From assembly GCA_030669205.1 (NCBI GenBank), contig DAOVEB010000004.1, forward strand, positions 1 to 33,945: a stretch of DNA of 33,945 nucleotides, in the 5' to 3' direction. Positions 14,390 to 22,629 of this stretch are shown one piece after another. Within the stretch, counting starts at the first letter, position 1. Each line of letters begins with the position of its first letter. The DNA is from Candidatus Parvarchaeota archaeon (GTDB taxonomy: Archaea; Nanobdellota; Nanobdellia; JAFCGN01; DAOVEB01). The notes under the pieces were generated by a model, which was not told where the DNA came from, searched no databases, and saw only the letters and a program-made list of their open reading frames with translations. Position numbers and translations under genes: made by a program.

Positions 14390-16309
14390 ATGAAAGAAGT
14401 CATAGTTGATGTTAGGAAAAAGAAGGCGGAGGTCAGAAACTCTGACTCAGTCGGGCCGATAGATTTTGCGCTGAGGAGACATGATGAGCTGAAATCCCAC
14501 GACTGCGACGTCTACAACCCAAGGAACGCGCTTTGCTTTGGTGGCGGGCAACTTCTCCAGTACAACATCCCTGGAACACACCGGCTCATAACAGCTGCGC
14601 GCTCCCCCTTGTGGACTGGTTTCTACATCAGTTCAATGGGTGGCTTTGCCATCAATCTCGCCTATGCAGGCATAAACTACATCAGTGTGGAAAGCAAGGG
14701 CAAGAAGTTCTCGCTCATCGGAATCAAGGGTGAAAAGGGAAGAGTCACCACCAAGTTCATCGAAGTCAAGAAGGAGCAGCTCGATGACATCTACTTCCGC
14801 GGCTTTGGCGGCCAGCGCGGGCTCTGGGCAGTGCAGAACTACGCCTACGAGGCGCTCAAGCGCTGGTATGGCGGTTCCAAGTTCCGCGTCATCGCCACTG
14901 GTCCAGCGTCGCTCTACTCCCGTATGGGGTGCCTGTGCTCAACTGTTATATCAAATGACAGGTTCCAGTTCGGCCAGGATGACTTCGCCGGACGCGGAGG
15001 GCTTGGCTCACTGATGGTTCAGGGCCATCGTGTCTTTGCAGTTGTTGTTGGCGGGAATAACGAGGTCAAGAGCTTTGACAAGGCCAAGCTGGACAAAATC
15101 TACGCCAAGACTGGTAAAAAGCCTGCACAGGCCTGGAAGGACGCCACAGAGAAGTACAGGTACATCCCAGACCTTAAGACAGGCGGGACCTATGGCGTCA
15201 ACTTCACCAAGTTACAGGACAAGTGCCTCATGTTCAACTGGAAATCGAGTTTCATGACCAGAAAATCCAGGCAGAAGATTTACGAGCGCCTCATAAGGCC
15301 CGGAATCCTTGAGCCATTCAACAGGGAGGTTATAGAGACCAAGTCGTGGTTCAACTGTGGCGAGCCATGTCCTGGGGTCTGCAAGAAGCGCCACATAACA
15401 AAGAAGATAGACTACGAACCATATTCATCTGCAGGGCCAAACATGGGGGTATTCAACTTTAGAGATGTAGAGTCTGTGGTTCACCGCATAGACACCCTCG
15501 GCTTCGATGCAATTGAGTTCGGCACAATCGCTTCTTGGATTCTCGAGTGCCTTGACAACGGACTGTTGAAATCAACAGATTTTTTCCTTGATGTGGAGAC
15601 GACCTTTGACCCGGAGAAGTTCATGAAGAAAGCGGGTGAATACTCGTGCAAGAACGCGCTCTTCATCCGTCACCTTGCCTACATGGTTGTGGCGCGTGAC
15701 GGTATTGGTGAGGCGGTTGCAGAGGGTATGCGAATAGGTGCGCGCAAGCTGGACAAGATGTTTAAGGACAGGCTCAAAGGCAAGAGTTTCAAGGACTTTG
15801 CAGTGTATCTGGCACATGGCAAGGACGGCTCACTTGCTCCGTCGCAGTACTGGGCACCAGGACTCTTCGCACCGATTCCGCTGCCGCACCTTTCCAAGAC
15901 CTACTACAAGATGGACATCTGGGACCCTGTTGAGCTTGGGAAGGGCATAGCAAAGCGCTACGTGACTGAGCTGGGAATAGATGAGCTTGGAATCTGCAGG
16001 TTCCACCGCGGCTGGGCCGAAAAGGTTGGAGGTGACCTAATGATGGAGGTTTCAGGAATCGACCTTGAGGACCACGCACGAGGACTGGGCAGGAGGATTC
16101 TCGACTACAACAAGAAGGCAGGCGCGCAACCGGTGTTCTGGGAGAGCAGGCGGGTGAAGGACATAATCTATAATTATCTCATTGACTTCAACAGCATCTC
16201 ACCGAACAAGGAGCTGGGTAACTGGGTGCACAGGTTTGGAAATAGCCTGGACGTCAACGCACGCAAGTACTGGAGCAAAATCAGGGACAGTTTCGAGGCA
16301 GCTGTCTAG
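14390..16309 (+). CDS. gor: Tungsten glyceraldehyde-3-phosphate:ferredoxin oxidoreductase (GAPOR)
   Basis: This AOR-family enzyme would oxidise glyceraldehyde 3-phosphate to 3-phosphoglycerate with ferredoxin, using bis-tungstopterin and a 4Fe-4S cluster. Cluster ligands are NCGEPCPGVCKK (Cys 323, 327 and 331 in this numbering) and the late Cys in GICRFHRGW (536). Several blocks fit GAPOR, as I recall it from Pyrococcus, rather than general AOR: RRHDEL, PGTHRL, KYRYIPDLKTGGTYG, GFDAIEFG and PVFWESRRV. I use the ATG at 14390 (639 residues): the AGGAGG at 14375-14380 is 9 bases away, against 3 for the ATG at 14384. Coupled to the MoaD-like gene, with TIM two genes upstream supplying its substrate. 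Confidence 0.88.
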   Translation: MKEVIVDVRKKKAEVRNSDSVGPIDFALRRHDELKSHDCDVYNPRNALCFGGGQLLQYNIPGTHRLITAARSPLWTGFYISSMGGFAINLAYAGINYISVESKGKKFSLIGIKGEKGRVTTKFIEVKKEQLDDIYFRGFGGQRGLWAVQNYAYEALKRWYGGSKFRVIATGPASLYSRMGCLCSTVISNDRFQFGQDDFAGRGGLGSLMVQGHRVFAVVVGGNNEVKSFDKAKLDKIYAKTGKKPAQAWKDATEKYRYIPDLKTGGTYGVNFTKLQDKCLMFNWKSSFMTRKSRQKIYERLIRPGILEPFNREVIETKSWFNCGEPCPGVCKKRHITKKIDYEPYSSAGPNMGVFNFRDVESVVHRIDTLGFDAIEFGTIASWILECLDNGLLKSTDFFLDVETTFDPEKFMKKAGEYSCKNALFIRHLAYMVVARDGIGEAVAEGMRIGARKLDKMFKDRLKGKSFKDFAVYLAHGKDGSLAPSQYWAPGLFAPIPLPHLSKTYYKMDIWDPVELGKGIAKRYVTELGIDELGICRFHRGWAEKVGGDLMMEVSGIDLEDHARGLGRRILDYNKKAGAQPVFWESRRVKDIIYNYLIDFNSISPNKELGNWVHRFGNSLDVNARKYWSKIRDSFEAAV

Positions 16310-16311
16310 TC

Positions 16312-17271
16312 TCACCCTCTCAGAAGTTTGGCCACCTTCTCCGGCCTGATTGTGTTGACCTTGGTTCCGTAGCCCAGTTCAACAGAGGCCTCGGTCTTCA
16401 ACCTGGGCTGGATACCCACGTGCAGATGGAACTCAGCCTCCAGCCTGTTTGGCAGGTGATGGATGAACATGTTGAACGGGAAGTTGCCAATTGTCCTGAA
16501 CATCGCCTTTATCGTGCGTTCAATTATGTCTGCGAAAAGCTTGATGTTGATGTCACTGATGTCCGAGAGATGGTCCTTTGGCAGCACCCAGAGCTCGAAT
16601 GGGTAGCGCGCGCAGAATGGGGAGAGGGTTATGAACTTTTTGTTCTCGAACACAAGCCTCTCACCTTCCTGTTCCTTTTCCACTATGTCACAGAAGGGAC
16701 AGCTGAAGCACTTTTTGGTGTAGTCAGCGATGGTTGATATGTCTTTCATCACACGGGTCGGCAAAAAGGTAGTTGCGAGTATCTGGGAATGGGAGTGGAC
16801 CAGCGAAGCGCCTCCGGCCTTACCATAGTTTTTGAATAACATCACATACTGGATGTTTGGTCTGTTTATGAGGTCCTCATAGCGCTCCCTGTACATTCTG
16901 AAAACTCCCACAAACTCGGACTTTGAGAAATCCTGCCACTGTCTGTTGTGGTACGGGGTTTCCACAAAAACCTCATGGAAGCCGTACCCACTCATCCTTT
17001 TCAGCAGTTTGTTCTCCTTCTGCGTGAACTTCACACCACCCTCAAGTAGCGGGAATTTGTTGTTGAAGACCCTCAACCTCCAGTTCTTACGTGGGACCTG
17101 CACTATGGTCGGCGGCGTCATATGCTCATTTCCCTTGCAGAAGGGACAGTTCTCATCGACCTTCTCCGCTGGCAGGATGATTTTCTCCTTGACGAAATCG
17201 TGCGGTCGCAGCGTCCTCTTCTCGGATATTATGACTTGCTCTGTTGAGAAGTAGTGGTCTCTGACCTCCAT
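16312..17271 (-). CDS. galT: Galactose-1-phosphate uridylyltransferase
   Basis: The protein (319 residues from the ATG at 17271) transfers UMP between UDP-glucose and galactose 1-phosphate. It has an N-terminal CPFC zinc pair near residue 43, the NKFPLL segment, the active-site HSHSQ motif near 159-163 in GGASLVHSHSQILAT, a second CPFC pair near 191, and HHLPNRLEAEFHLHVGIQPR near the end. These are HIT-superfamily GalT features. Some archaeal relatives act as hexose-1-phosphate adenylyl or uridylyl transferases, so the sugar and nucleotide are inferred. A GTG at 17274 is an alternative start. The start overlaps the stop of the glycogen synthase gene upstream, so the two are coupled. Confidence 0.87.
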   Translation of the reverse strand: MEVRDHYFSTEQVIISEKRTLRPHDFVKEKIILPAEKVDENCPFCKGNEHMTPPTIVQVPRKNWRLRVFNNKFPLLEGGVKFTQKENKLLKRMSGYGFHEVFVETPYHNRQWQDFSKSEFVGVFRMYRERYEDLINRPNIQYVMLFKNYGKAGGASLVHSHSQILATTFLPTRVMKDISTIADYTKKCFSCPFCDIVEKEQEGERLVFENKKFITLSPFCARYPFELWVLPKDHLSDISDINIKLFADIIERTIKAMFRTIGNFPFNMFIHHLPNRLEAEFHLHVGIQPRLKTEASVELGYGTKVNTIRPEKVAKLLRG

Positions 17272-19124
17272 CACCTGCTCACCGCCATCTCATAAGCCTT
17301 TTTGTAGTATTTGATGAGTTCCTTCCAGTTGTCCTTTTCAGCTATCTTCCTCGCGTCTTTCTTGAGCCCGAGCAATTCGTCCCTGTTCATCTGCGAAACC
17401 TCGCTGAAGACCCCGTACAACTGTCGCACTATCTCCTTGTTGGTCTTCCCGTCCATCATGAGAACTCGTATTCCACGTTTTGACATGTCGCCGAAGTTCT
17501 CCAGGAGGAACTGCCCGTAACCTGACAGGTCAGATGCAACCGCCAAGTTCATAAGAGCTGCTGATTCGACAGGGGTGTAGCCCCAGGGTTCATATCTGGA
17601 AGGGAAAACGCCCATGTCCATGGCGTTCACAACAGAGTAGTATGACATGTTGAGGAGACCATCCCCTGGTTTTATGTAAGTCGGGTAAAAGACCACCTTC
17701 ACCCTGTCCTTTTTCCTGTTTCCTAGGCCGTTGTCTTGGAGAGAGTCGATTATCAGGTCTGAGTGGTTGTGCATCTCGAATGTGCTCAGCGGCGCATCTC
17801 CCACGGTTTTCAACCCCTTGAACAGATTGGTTGACTCCTTTATCAGCCGCTCATTCTTCCAGCTGTGGTTCTTTATGGAGTTGTCTGCGATGCTTCTCAT
17901 CAGAGCAATCTCTTCGTCCCTTATGACCTCCTCGAACCTCTTGGCCTTGTCTATTGCCTTACCTTCACTGAAGATTACCTCGTCCTGTCTTTTGTGCACA
18001 ACCTTCTTGATGTTGTCCAGTATCCGGTCAACTGCAGACAGATTCCGCGTCACCTCTGGCCTAATTCCCTTCACACCAGCAGGCACGAAGATGAAGGCAA
18101 AAACGTTCCGTTTTGCGGTTCTGTTCAGTTTTCCCAGGGCTTCTATGAAGACGTCTATGCCCTTGTTCTCGAACTCATATCTCCCTGAAATGAAGGCGAA
18201 CAGCGCGTCTTTGCAGTTGAGGTCGTAGTACGGGAGGAAATATGTGTATAGGAAATTCTCTACCTCCACCCTCCTTTCTTCCTGGCTTTTCATGATTGAG
18301 GGAATGTCGCCGAATCTGGAGAAGTCCAGACCATTGGGCGTTATCAGAGCTGGTTTCACGCCCAGTATGTAATGTGACTCCATTCCGACGACTTTGGAAA
18401 CAGTTGTGAAGACATCAGCCTCAGCAGCGCAGACACTTTCCATCAGGTGTTTTCCTTCAACCTTGTACTTGAAGGCCTCCTGGATGTTGACTGAAGAACC
18501 GCGTTTCAGACCAGCAGACACCTCACGCATGAGGTTGCCTTCCCAGGCAGACTTGGTTCTTCCAAGGGTTGTCGCGTGGGTTGTGAACACGGTTTTGACG
18601 TGTGACCCCTTGTCCTTGAGGTACAGCAGACCAGCACCGCTTATCCACTCGTGGAAGTGAGCAATTGCTTTCTTTCCTTTGGCCAGTTCTTCCACAAGCA
18701 CGCCGGCTGCGTGGGACCAGCCTACGTTGAGGGTGAAGTCCCATGGCATCATGAGGGAATCTATCCTGTACTTTTCCCACAGCCCGGTCTTTATCAGGTC
18801 CACACGCTTCTTGCCATCAACAGTCTCATTCATGAATGAGGTGGCGTCAAGGAGCATCAACTTGGCGTCGCTCCCGTGCGTCCATCTTCCATAGTGGCAG
18901 TGTATCCCCAAGGAGCTCAGTTTTTTACAAGCCCTTGAAATTTCACCTGGCATCTTCATCCTCTCCAGTTCGGTCTTTGCAGACGACTCATTGTAAAAGC
19001 CGATCAGATGATATGATTTGCCAAAGGCTCTCGTCATTTCCAATGACTTGCTCTGAAGAACTGTGTATATGCCGCCAACCTTGTTTCCGGCCTCTGAGGA
19101 AACTTCAAAAAGGAGGTCAACCAT
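17271..19124 (-). CDS. Glycogen synthase, GT3 (eukaryote-type) family
   Basis: The 617-residue protein matches the animal/fungal glycogen synthase plan, not bacterial GlgA. It opens FEVSSEAGNKVGGIYTVLQSK and has IGFYNE and AIAHFHEWISGAGLLYLK. Next come TVFTTHATTLGRT, DVFTTVSKVVGMESHYIL followed by ITPNGLDF, and GVFPSRYEPWGYTPVESAAL with the E-x7-E pair (Glu 512 and 520). LSGYGQFL closes the block. GT3 enzymes extend alpha-1,4-glucan using UDP-glucose. It is about 90 residues shorter than the yeast enzyme, consistent with no C-terminal phosphoregulatory tail. GalT is coupled behind it and could feed UDP-glucose metabolism. Gene at 19155 lies just upstream on the same strand. Confidence 0.9.
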   Translation of the reverse strand: MVDLLFEVSSEAGNKVGGIYTVLQSKSLEMTRAFGKSYHLIGFYNESSAKTELERMKMPGEISRACKKLSSLGIHCHYGRWTHGSDAKLMLLDATSFMNETVDGKKRVDLIKTGLWEKYRIDSLMMPWDFTLNVGWSHAAGVLVEELAKGKKAIAHFHEWISGAGLLYLKDKGSHVKTVFTTHATTLGRTKSAWEGNLMREVSAGLKRGSSVNIQEAFKYKVEGKHLMESVCAAEADVFTTVSKVVGMESHYILGVKPALITPNGLDFSRFGDIPSIMKSQEERRVEVENFLYTYFLPYYDLNCKDALFAFISGRYEFENKGIDVFIEALGKLNRTAKRNVFAFIFVPAGVKGIRPEVTRNLSAVDRILDNIKKVVHKRQDEVIFSEGKAIDKAKRFEEVIRDEEIALMRSIADNSIKNHSWKNERLIKESTNLFKGLKTVGDAPLSTFEMHNHSDLIIDSLQDNGLGNRKKDRVKVVFYPTYIKPGDGLLNMSYYSVVNAMDMGVFPSRYEPWGYTPVESAALMNLAVASDLSGYGQFLLENFGDMSKRGIRVLMMDGKTNKEIVRQLYGVFSEVSQMNRDELLGLKKDARKIAEKDNWKELIKYYKKAYEMAVSR

Positions 19125-19154
19125 ACTGGCCTTACAAGAACTCCGGACATTTAA

Positions 19155-19481
19155 CTATTTTGATATTTCCCTGATGCGCCTGTCTATTGCTGATACGATT
19201 TTCCTCTTCATTTCAAGCCAGTTCTTCGCCTTCAGCCCCTCTATCTTCAGCGCCAACTTGTTGTCCCCTATTGTGTCTTCAATCCAGTGGACGAAGTCGC
19301 TGCTACCTCCCCTCATATGGTAGGCAACCACCGTCTCGTCCGAGTCTTTCAGACAGGTCGAGAGCTCTTTGAGCGACCTTGGAACACATATCACCTTGTG
19401 GTCAGACCTCTTGAGCCAGAAGCCCTGATGCTCTGGCACGGTTCTCACGATTCTTTTTGCAAGGCTGTTTATACGAGCCAT
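19155..19481 (-). CDS. Small protein linked to glycogen synthase (possibly DUF5752-like)
   Basis: The 108-residue soluble protein lies 30 bases upstream of the GT3 glycogen synthase on the same strand, so they probably share a transcript. Its core, VVAYHMRGGSSDFVHWIEDTIG followed by KLALKIEGL, resembles as far as I recall a small family (DUF5752) found beside archaeal glycosyltransferases. I hold that assignment loosely. A TTAAATTTAAAT element near 19500-19511 is at leaderless distance from the ATG at 19481. Possible regulator or accessory factor of glycogen synthesis, by position only. Confidence 0.6.
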   Translation of the reverse strand: MARINSLAKRIVRTVPEHQGFWLKRSDHKVICVPRSLKELSTCLKDSDETVVAYHMRGGSSDFVHWIEDTIGDNKLALKIEGLKAKNWLEMKRKIVSAIDRRIREISK

Positions 19482-19574
19482 GGTTAAAGTGTCAAAACAG
19501 TTAAATTTAAATATTTGCCTTTTGAACCATCAATTGTCGATAACTATAACAATATGTTATGTAAGGGGGTTGAA

Positions 19575-20207
19575 ATGAAAAACAAGAGAGTAATGTTTCT
19601 GACGTGGGAATATCCGCCTAGAAACCTTTCCCCCATATCAAGATACTGCAGGGACCTGTCAGTCAAAATCTCCAGCGAGATGGACGTGATAGTCGTGACA
19701 TTCGACGACTGGAAAGCCTCAAAGTCCAGTTTCAAGATGGATGGTGAGGGTCTGTACATCTTCTACGTGGAGAACTCGATAAAGAACACGCCTTCACCGC
19801 TGATGTGGAGCCTCACGCTCTCATCTGATATGGAACGTGTGGCATCGGAGGTCTTCTACGAACTTGACGGAAAGGTCGATTTAATCCACGCAAATGACTG
19901 GATAACCTTCCCAACCGCCATAGCCCTCAAGAAAGCCTTCAGAAAGCCGTTGGTGGTCACGCTCCACTCAATTGAGCCCACCCGTGTCGCTGGCTCTGAC
20001 CCTTATATTGAGGCCATAAAGAAAATCGAGTGGCAGGGAACTTATGAGGCAGACAGGGTTCTTGTGAACAGCCTCTGGATGAAGGACAAGGTCATGCAGT
20101 ACTACAACGTTCCGGGTGCCAAGATGGACGTCTGCACCCCTGACTGGAACGGCTGGTCAGCAGATGTTTTGAAGTCGTACAGGAGGATACTGGGAGGGAA
20201 GAAATGA
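19575..20207 (+). CDS. Starch-synthase N-terminal-domain-only protein
   Basis: The 210-residue protein is only the N-terminal half of a GT-B glycogen/starch synthase: MFLTWEYPPRN at the start, VDLIHANDWITFPTAIAL, VVTLHSIEPTR, then EWQGTYEADRVLVNSLWMKDKV. It stops where the second Rossmann domain with the E-x7-E site should begin. The glucose-nucleotide loop that reads KIGGLA in its neighbour is NLSPIS here. It therefore should not be catalytic alone. Start chosen at the ATG at 19575, which follows a GGGGGT purine stretch; ATG 19554 and TTG 19515 are weaker. It overlaps the full-length enzyme by 4 bases, so it may act as a partner subunit or regulator. Confidence 0.75.
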   Translation: MKNKRVMFLTWEYPPRNLSPISRYCRDLSVKISSEMDVIVVTFDDWKASKSSFKMDGEGLYIFYVENSIKNTPSPLMWSLTLSSDMERVASEVFYELDGKVDLIHANDWITFPTAIALKKAFRKPLVVTLHSIEPTRVAGSDPYIEAIKKIEWQGTYEADRVLVNSLWMKDKVMQYYNVPGAKMDVCTPDWNGWSADVLKSYRRILGGKK

Positions 20208-21421
20208 GGATACTCCATCTCTCCTGGGAGTTCCCGCCAAAGAAGATTGGCGGGCTCGCAACAGCCCTACACGGTCTCGTCGGGGCCCAGGCACAGAAGC
20301 ATGAAGTCCATGTAGTAACCTGCGGCTTTGACGGATGCAAGCCTTATGAGAGAAAGGGGAAACTCCACATCCACAGGTTTGACTCCAACATTCCGAGCAA
20401 GGACTTCCTGAGCTGGGCCCTTTCCATGAATATGTACATGAAGATGAGCGCAGCAGACGTCATCAACAAGTACGGCAAGTTTGACCTGGTCCATGCCCAC
20501 GACTGGCTGTCTGCGCTCGCAGCGTTCTTCGTCAAGTACACCTACCGCGTCCCGCTCGTATCCACAATCCACTCAACTGAGCATGGCAGGAGGCAGGGAG
20601 TCCACGAGAGTTATCAGAGGGTCATACATGACGTTGAATCAAAGCTTGTATACGAGTCCTGGAGGGTCATCACATGCTCACACTTCATGAAGTACCAAGT
20701 GATGGACGTTTTCAACTGCCCCGGCGACAAAATAGACGTAGTTGGGAACGGCGTGCTGCTCGAGCAGTTCACAGAGGAGTTCAACTGGGAGGAGGTCAAG
20801 TCCAGGTTCGCACTGCCGCATGAGAGAATCATACTCTTCGTCGGACGGATGGTGCCTGAGAAGGGCTGCGACGTCCTTGTGGGTGCGGCTCGTTTTGTTC
20901 TCCCACATCATCCGAATGTGAAGTTCATCTGCGTTGGCAGCGGGTATATGCGCGACAAATACCTTGACGACTCCAGGTTTCTGGGCGTTCACGACAAGTT
21001 CTACTTTCCGGGTTACATAGATGACAGGACGCTCCATGCGCTCATGCGAGTTGCTGACGCGGTTGTTGTGCCTTCAAGATACGAACCATTCGGCATAGTT
21101 GCGCTCGAGGCCATGGCTGCCAGGACACCTGTTGTTGTGTCGGACACAGGCGGTCTCTCAGAGGTGGTTGAACATGATAAAGACGGGCTGAAGGTCTGGG
21201 CCGGACACTCCGAATCCCTAGCATGGGGTATAAACAGGGTTTTGGGTGACCATGGCCACTCACAGTGGCTGGTATCGAACGCCTTTGAGAAGGTGAAGAC
21301 AGTGTTCAACTGGAAAATGGCTGCTGGGAAAACCGATGAAATATACACGCGCGTTCTATCCGAGTACCATGTCAACAGATGGAAACCCAAGATTCCCATA
21401 GACATGAGCAGCCACAGCTAG
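20204..21421 (+). CDS. GT-B glycosyltransferase, glycogen/starch synthase-like
   Basis: The 405-residue two-domain enzyme has LSWEFPPKKIGGLATAL at the start (donor-binding GGL), DLVHAHDWLSALAA, STIHSTEHGR and VVGNGV at the domain hinge. The C-terminal domain has LFVGRMVPEKGCDVLV, PSRYEPFGIVALEAMA (the E-x7-E site) and VVVSDTGGLSEVVEH. This layout is that of archaeal and bacterial GT5/GT4 glycogen synthases, which extend alpha-1,4-glucan from ADP- or UDP-glucose; the donor is not settled. Coupled to the N-domain-only gene upstream, and overlapping GH57 tail to tail by 4 bases. It is unrelated in family to the GT3 synthase on the other strand. Confidence 0.87.
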   Translation: MRILHLSWEFPPKKIGGLATALHGLVGAQAQKHEVHVVTCGFDGCKPYERKGKLHIHRFDSNIPSKDFLSWALSMNMYMKMSAADVINKYGKFDLVHAHDWLSALAAFFVKYTYRVPLVSTIHSTEHGRRQGVHESYQRVIHDVESKLVYESWRVITCSHFMKYQVMDVFNCPGDKIDVVGNGVLLEQFTEEFNWEEVKSRFALPHERIILFVGRMVPEKGCDVLVGAARFVLPHHPNVKFICVGSGYMRDKYLDDSRFLGVHDKFYFPGYIDDRTLHALMRVADAVVVPSRYEPFGIVALEAMAARTPVVVSDTGGLSEVVEHDKDGLKVWAGHSESLAWGINRVLGDHGHSQWLVSNAFEKVKTVFNWKMAAGKTDEIYTRVLSEYHVNRWKPKIPIDMSSHS

Positions 21422-22629
21422 CCCATACCGTTTGTTATCTTCCACTTTATGTCAGAGACTATCCTGTGGATTGTGTAGAAGCCGTCCTCAGCTGTTCCGA
21501 AGGGCGAGAAATAGGTGTGGACATCCCCGTCACCCCATCCCTTGGTGCAGAGGTAATAGAGATGGTCGCTGTTCTGCAAGTATCTCCAGACTTTCTTCAT
21601 CTCCTTGTTGTTAGAGACGTCGACCCAGTGCTTGAGTGCCTTTATCTCCTCATACGCGTGCTGCTGCATCCGGTTTCCCAACCATGCCGAGGTGTCGCGC
21701 TCCATGTCCGCCCAGGATATTGTGTTGTACTCGAAGACGTCCAGCCCACCTCGCGCCGGAAGGGTCAAACACCTGCGTGGGGTCGTGAACTTCAGATTCT
21801 TCCGCTTCGAAATCTCGAACGGGAGCGAACCCAAAAACCATAGTATACCCGTGTCCTTCCAGTGGTGCTCGCCAAAGGTCTCGTAGTCTATGAAGATGTT
21901 GACCACTTCGCCGGGTGTTGACGCGAGCCATGCAGCGTATTTCTCTGCTGTGAGCGGCCACTCCTCCCACCACCTGGCGCTGAACCTGTAGCCGATGTCG
22001 TCGCTGAGCTTGTAGTTCCTGAGGAATATCTTTATGTCGTTCTCGACGTGGCCTGGTGGGGTATACAGATAGTTCGGGGATTTCCACCCGTCAAGCAGGT
22101 GGTCGCATCCTTCTGCGAAGATGCCACGGAAACCCAGACCTGCAACTGTCTTGGCCACCATGTTGTTGTAGATGAGCTCAGTGTTCTCGAAGACAATAGG
22201 TCTCTGGCCAAAAAGGTCCTTCGTCCGTTCCCTGTGCATCTCCACCTGTTCAACAAACTCCTCCCGTTCAGTTCCCCAAAGGCTTGCAAGCGAGTGATAG
22301 TATGTCTGGCCGAGGAACTCCACACAACCCGTGTCAGCAAGCTGCTTGAAACTTTCGAGCACATCGGAGTTGAACATCTCGCACTGGTCAAGGAATACAC
22401 CCGAAATCGAGTATGTGACGCGGAACTTCTTTCCCAGGTTGTCTATGGCGTTCAGAACTGCTGCGTTCGCAGGCAGGTAACACTTGTGCGCGACCTTGTT
22501 GAAGATGTTCTCATTCTTCTTCATGTCAAAGTAGTGGTCTATGAGACTGTCGCTCTTCACGTCAGGATTGAAGTGCGCCTTGAGTCTGAGGGGCTGATGA
22601 ACCTCAAAGCACAGGTTTATACGGGTCAT
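21418..22629 (-). CDS. GH57 family alpha-glucan hydrolase (alpha-amylase-like)
   Basis: The 403-residue protein carries the GH57 signatures: the opening NLCFEVHQPLR with the HQP motif, EFLGQTYYHSLA, the nucleophile region FENTELIYNN (Glu 151), and the acid/base region FIDYETFGEHH (Asp 248). Family members are retaining alpha-amylases, 4-alpha-glucanotransferases, branching enzymes and amylopullulanases with a (beta/alpha)7 barrel. The length and motifs suit the short alpha-amylase subgroup. No signal peptide, so it should act on internal alpha-glucan. The start overlaps the debranching enzyme's stop by 4 bases, giving a coupled degradation pair. Confidence 0.88.
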   Translation of the reverse strand: MTRINLCFEVHQPLRLKAHFNPDVKSDSLIDHYFDMKKNENIFNKVAHKCYLPANAAVLNAIDNLGKKFRVTYSISGVFLDQCEMFNSDVLESFKQLADTGCVEFLGQTYYHSLASLWGTEREEFVEQVEMHRERTKDLFGQRPIVFENTELIYNNMVAKTVAGLGFRGIFAEGCDHLLDGWKSPNYLYTPPGHVENDIKIFLRNYKLSDDIGYRFSARWWEEWPLTAEKYAAWLASTPGEVVNIFIDYETFGEHHWKDTGILWFLGSLPFEISKRKNLKFTTPRRCLTLPARGGLDVFEYNTISWADMERDTSAWLGNRMQQHAYEEIKALKHWVDVSNNKEMKKVWRYLQNSDHLYYLCTKGWGDGDVHTYFSPFGTAEDGFYTIHRIVSDIKWKITNGMG

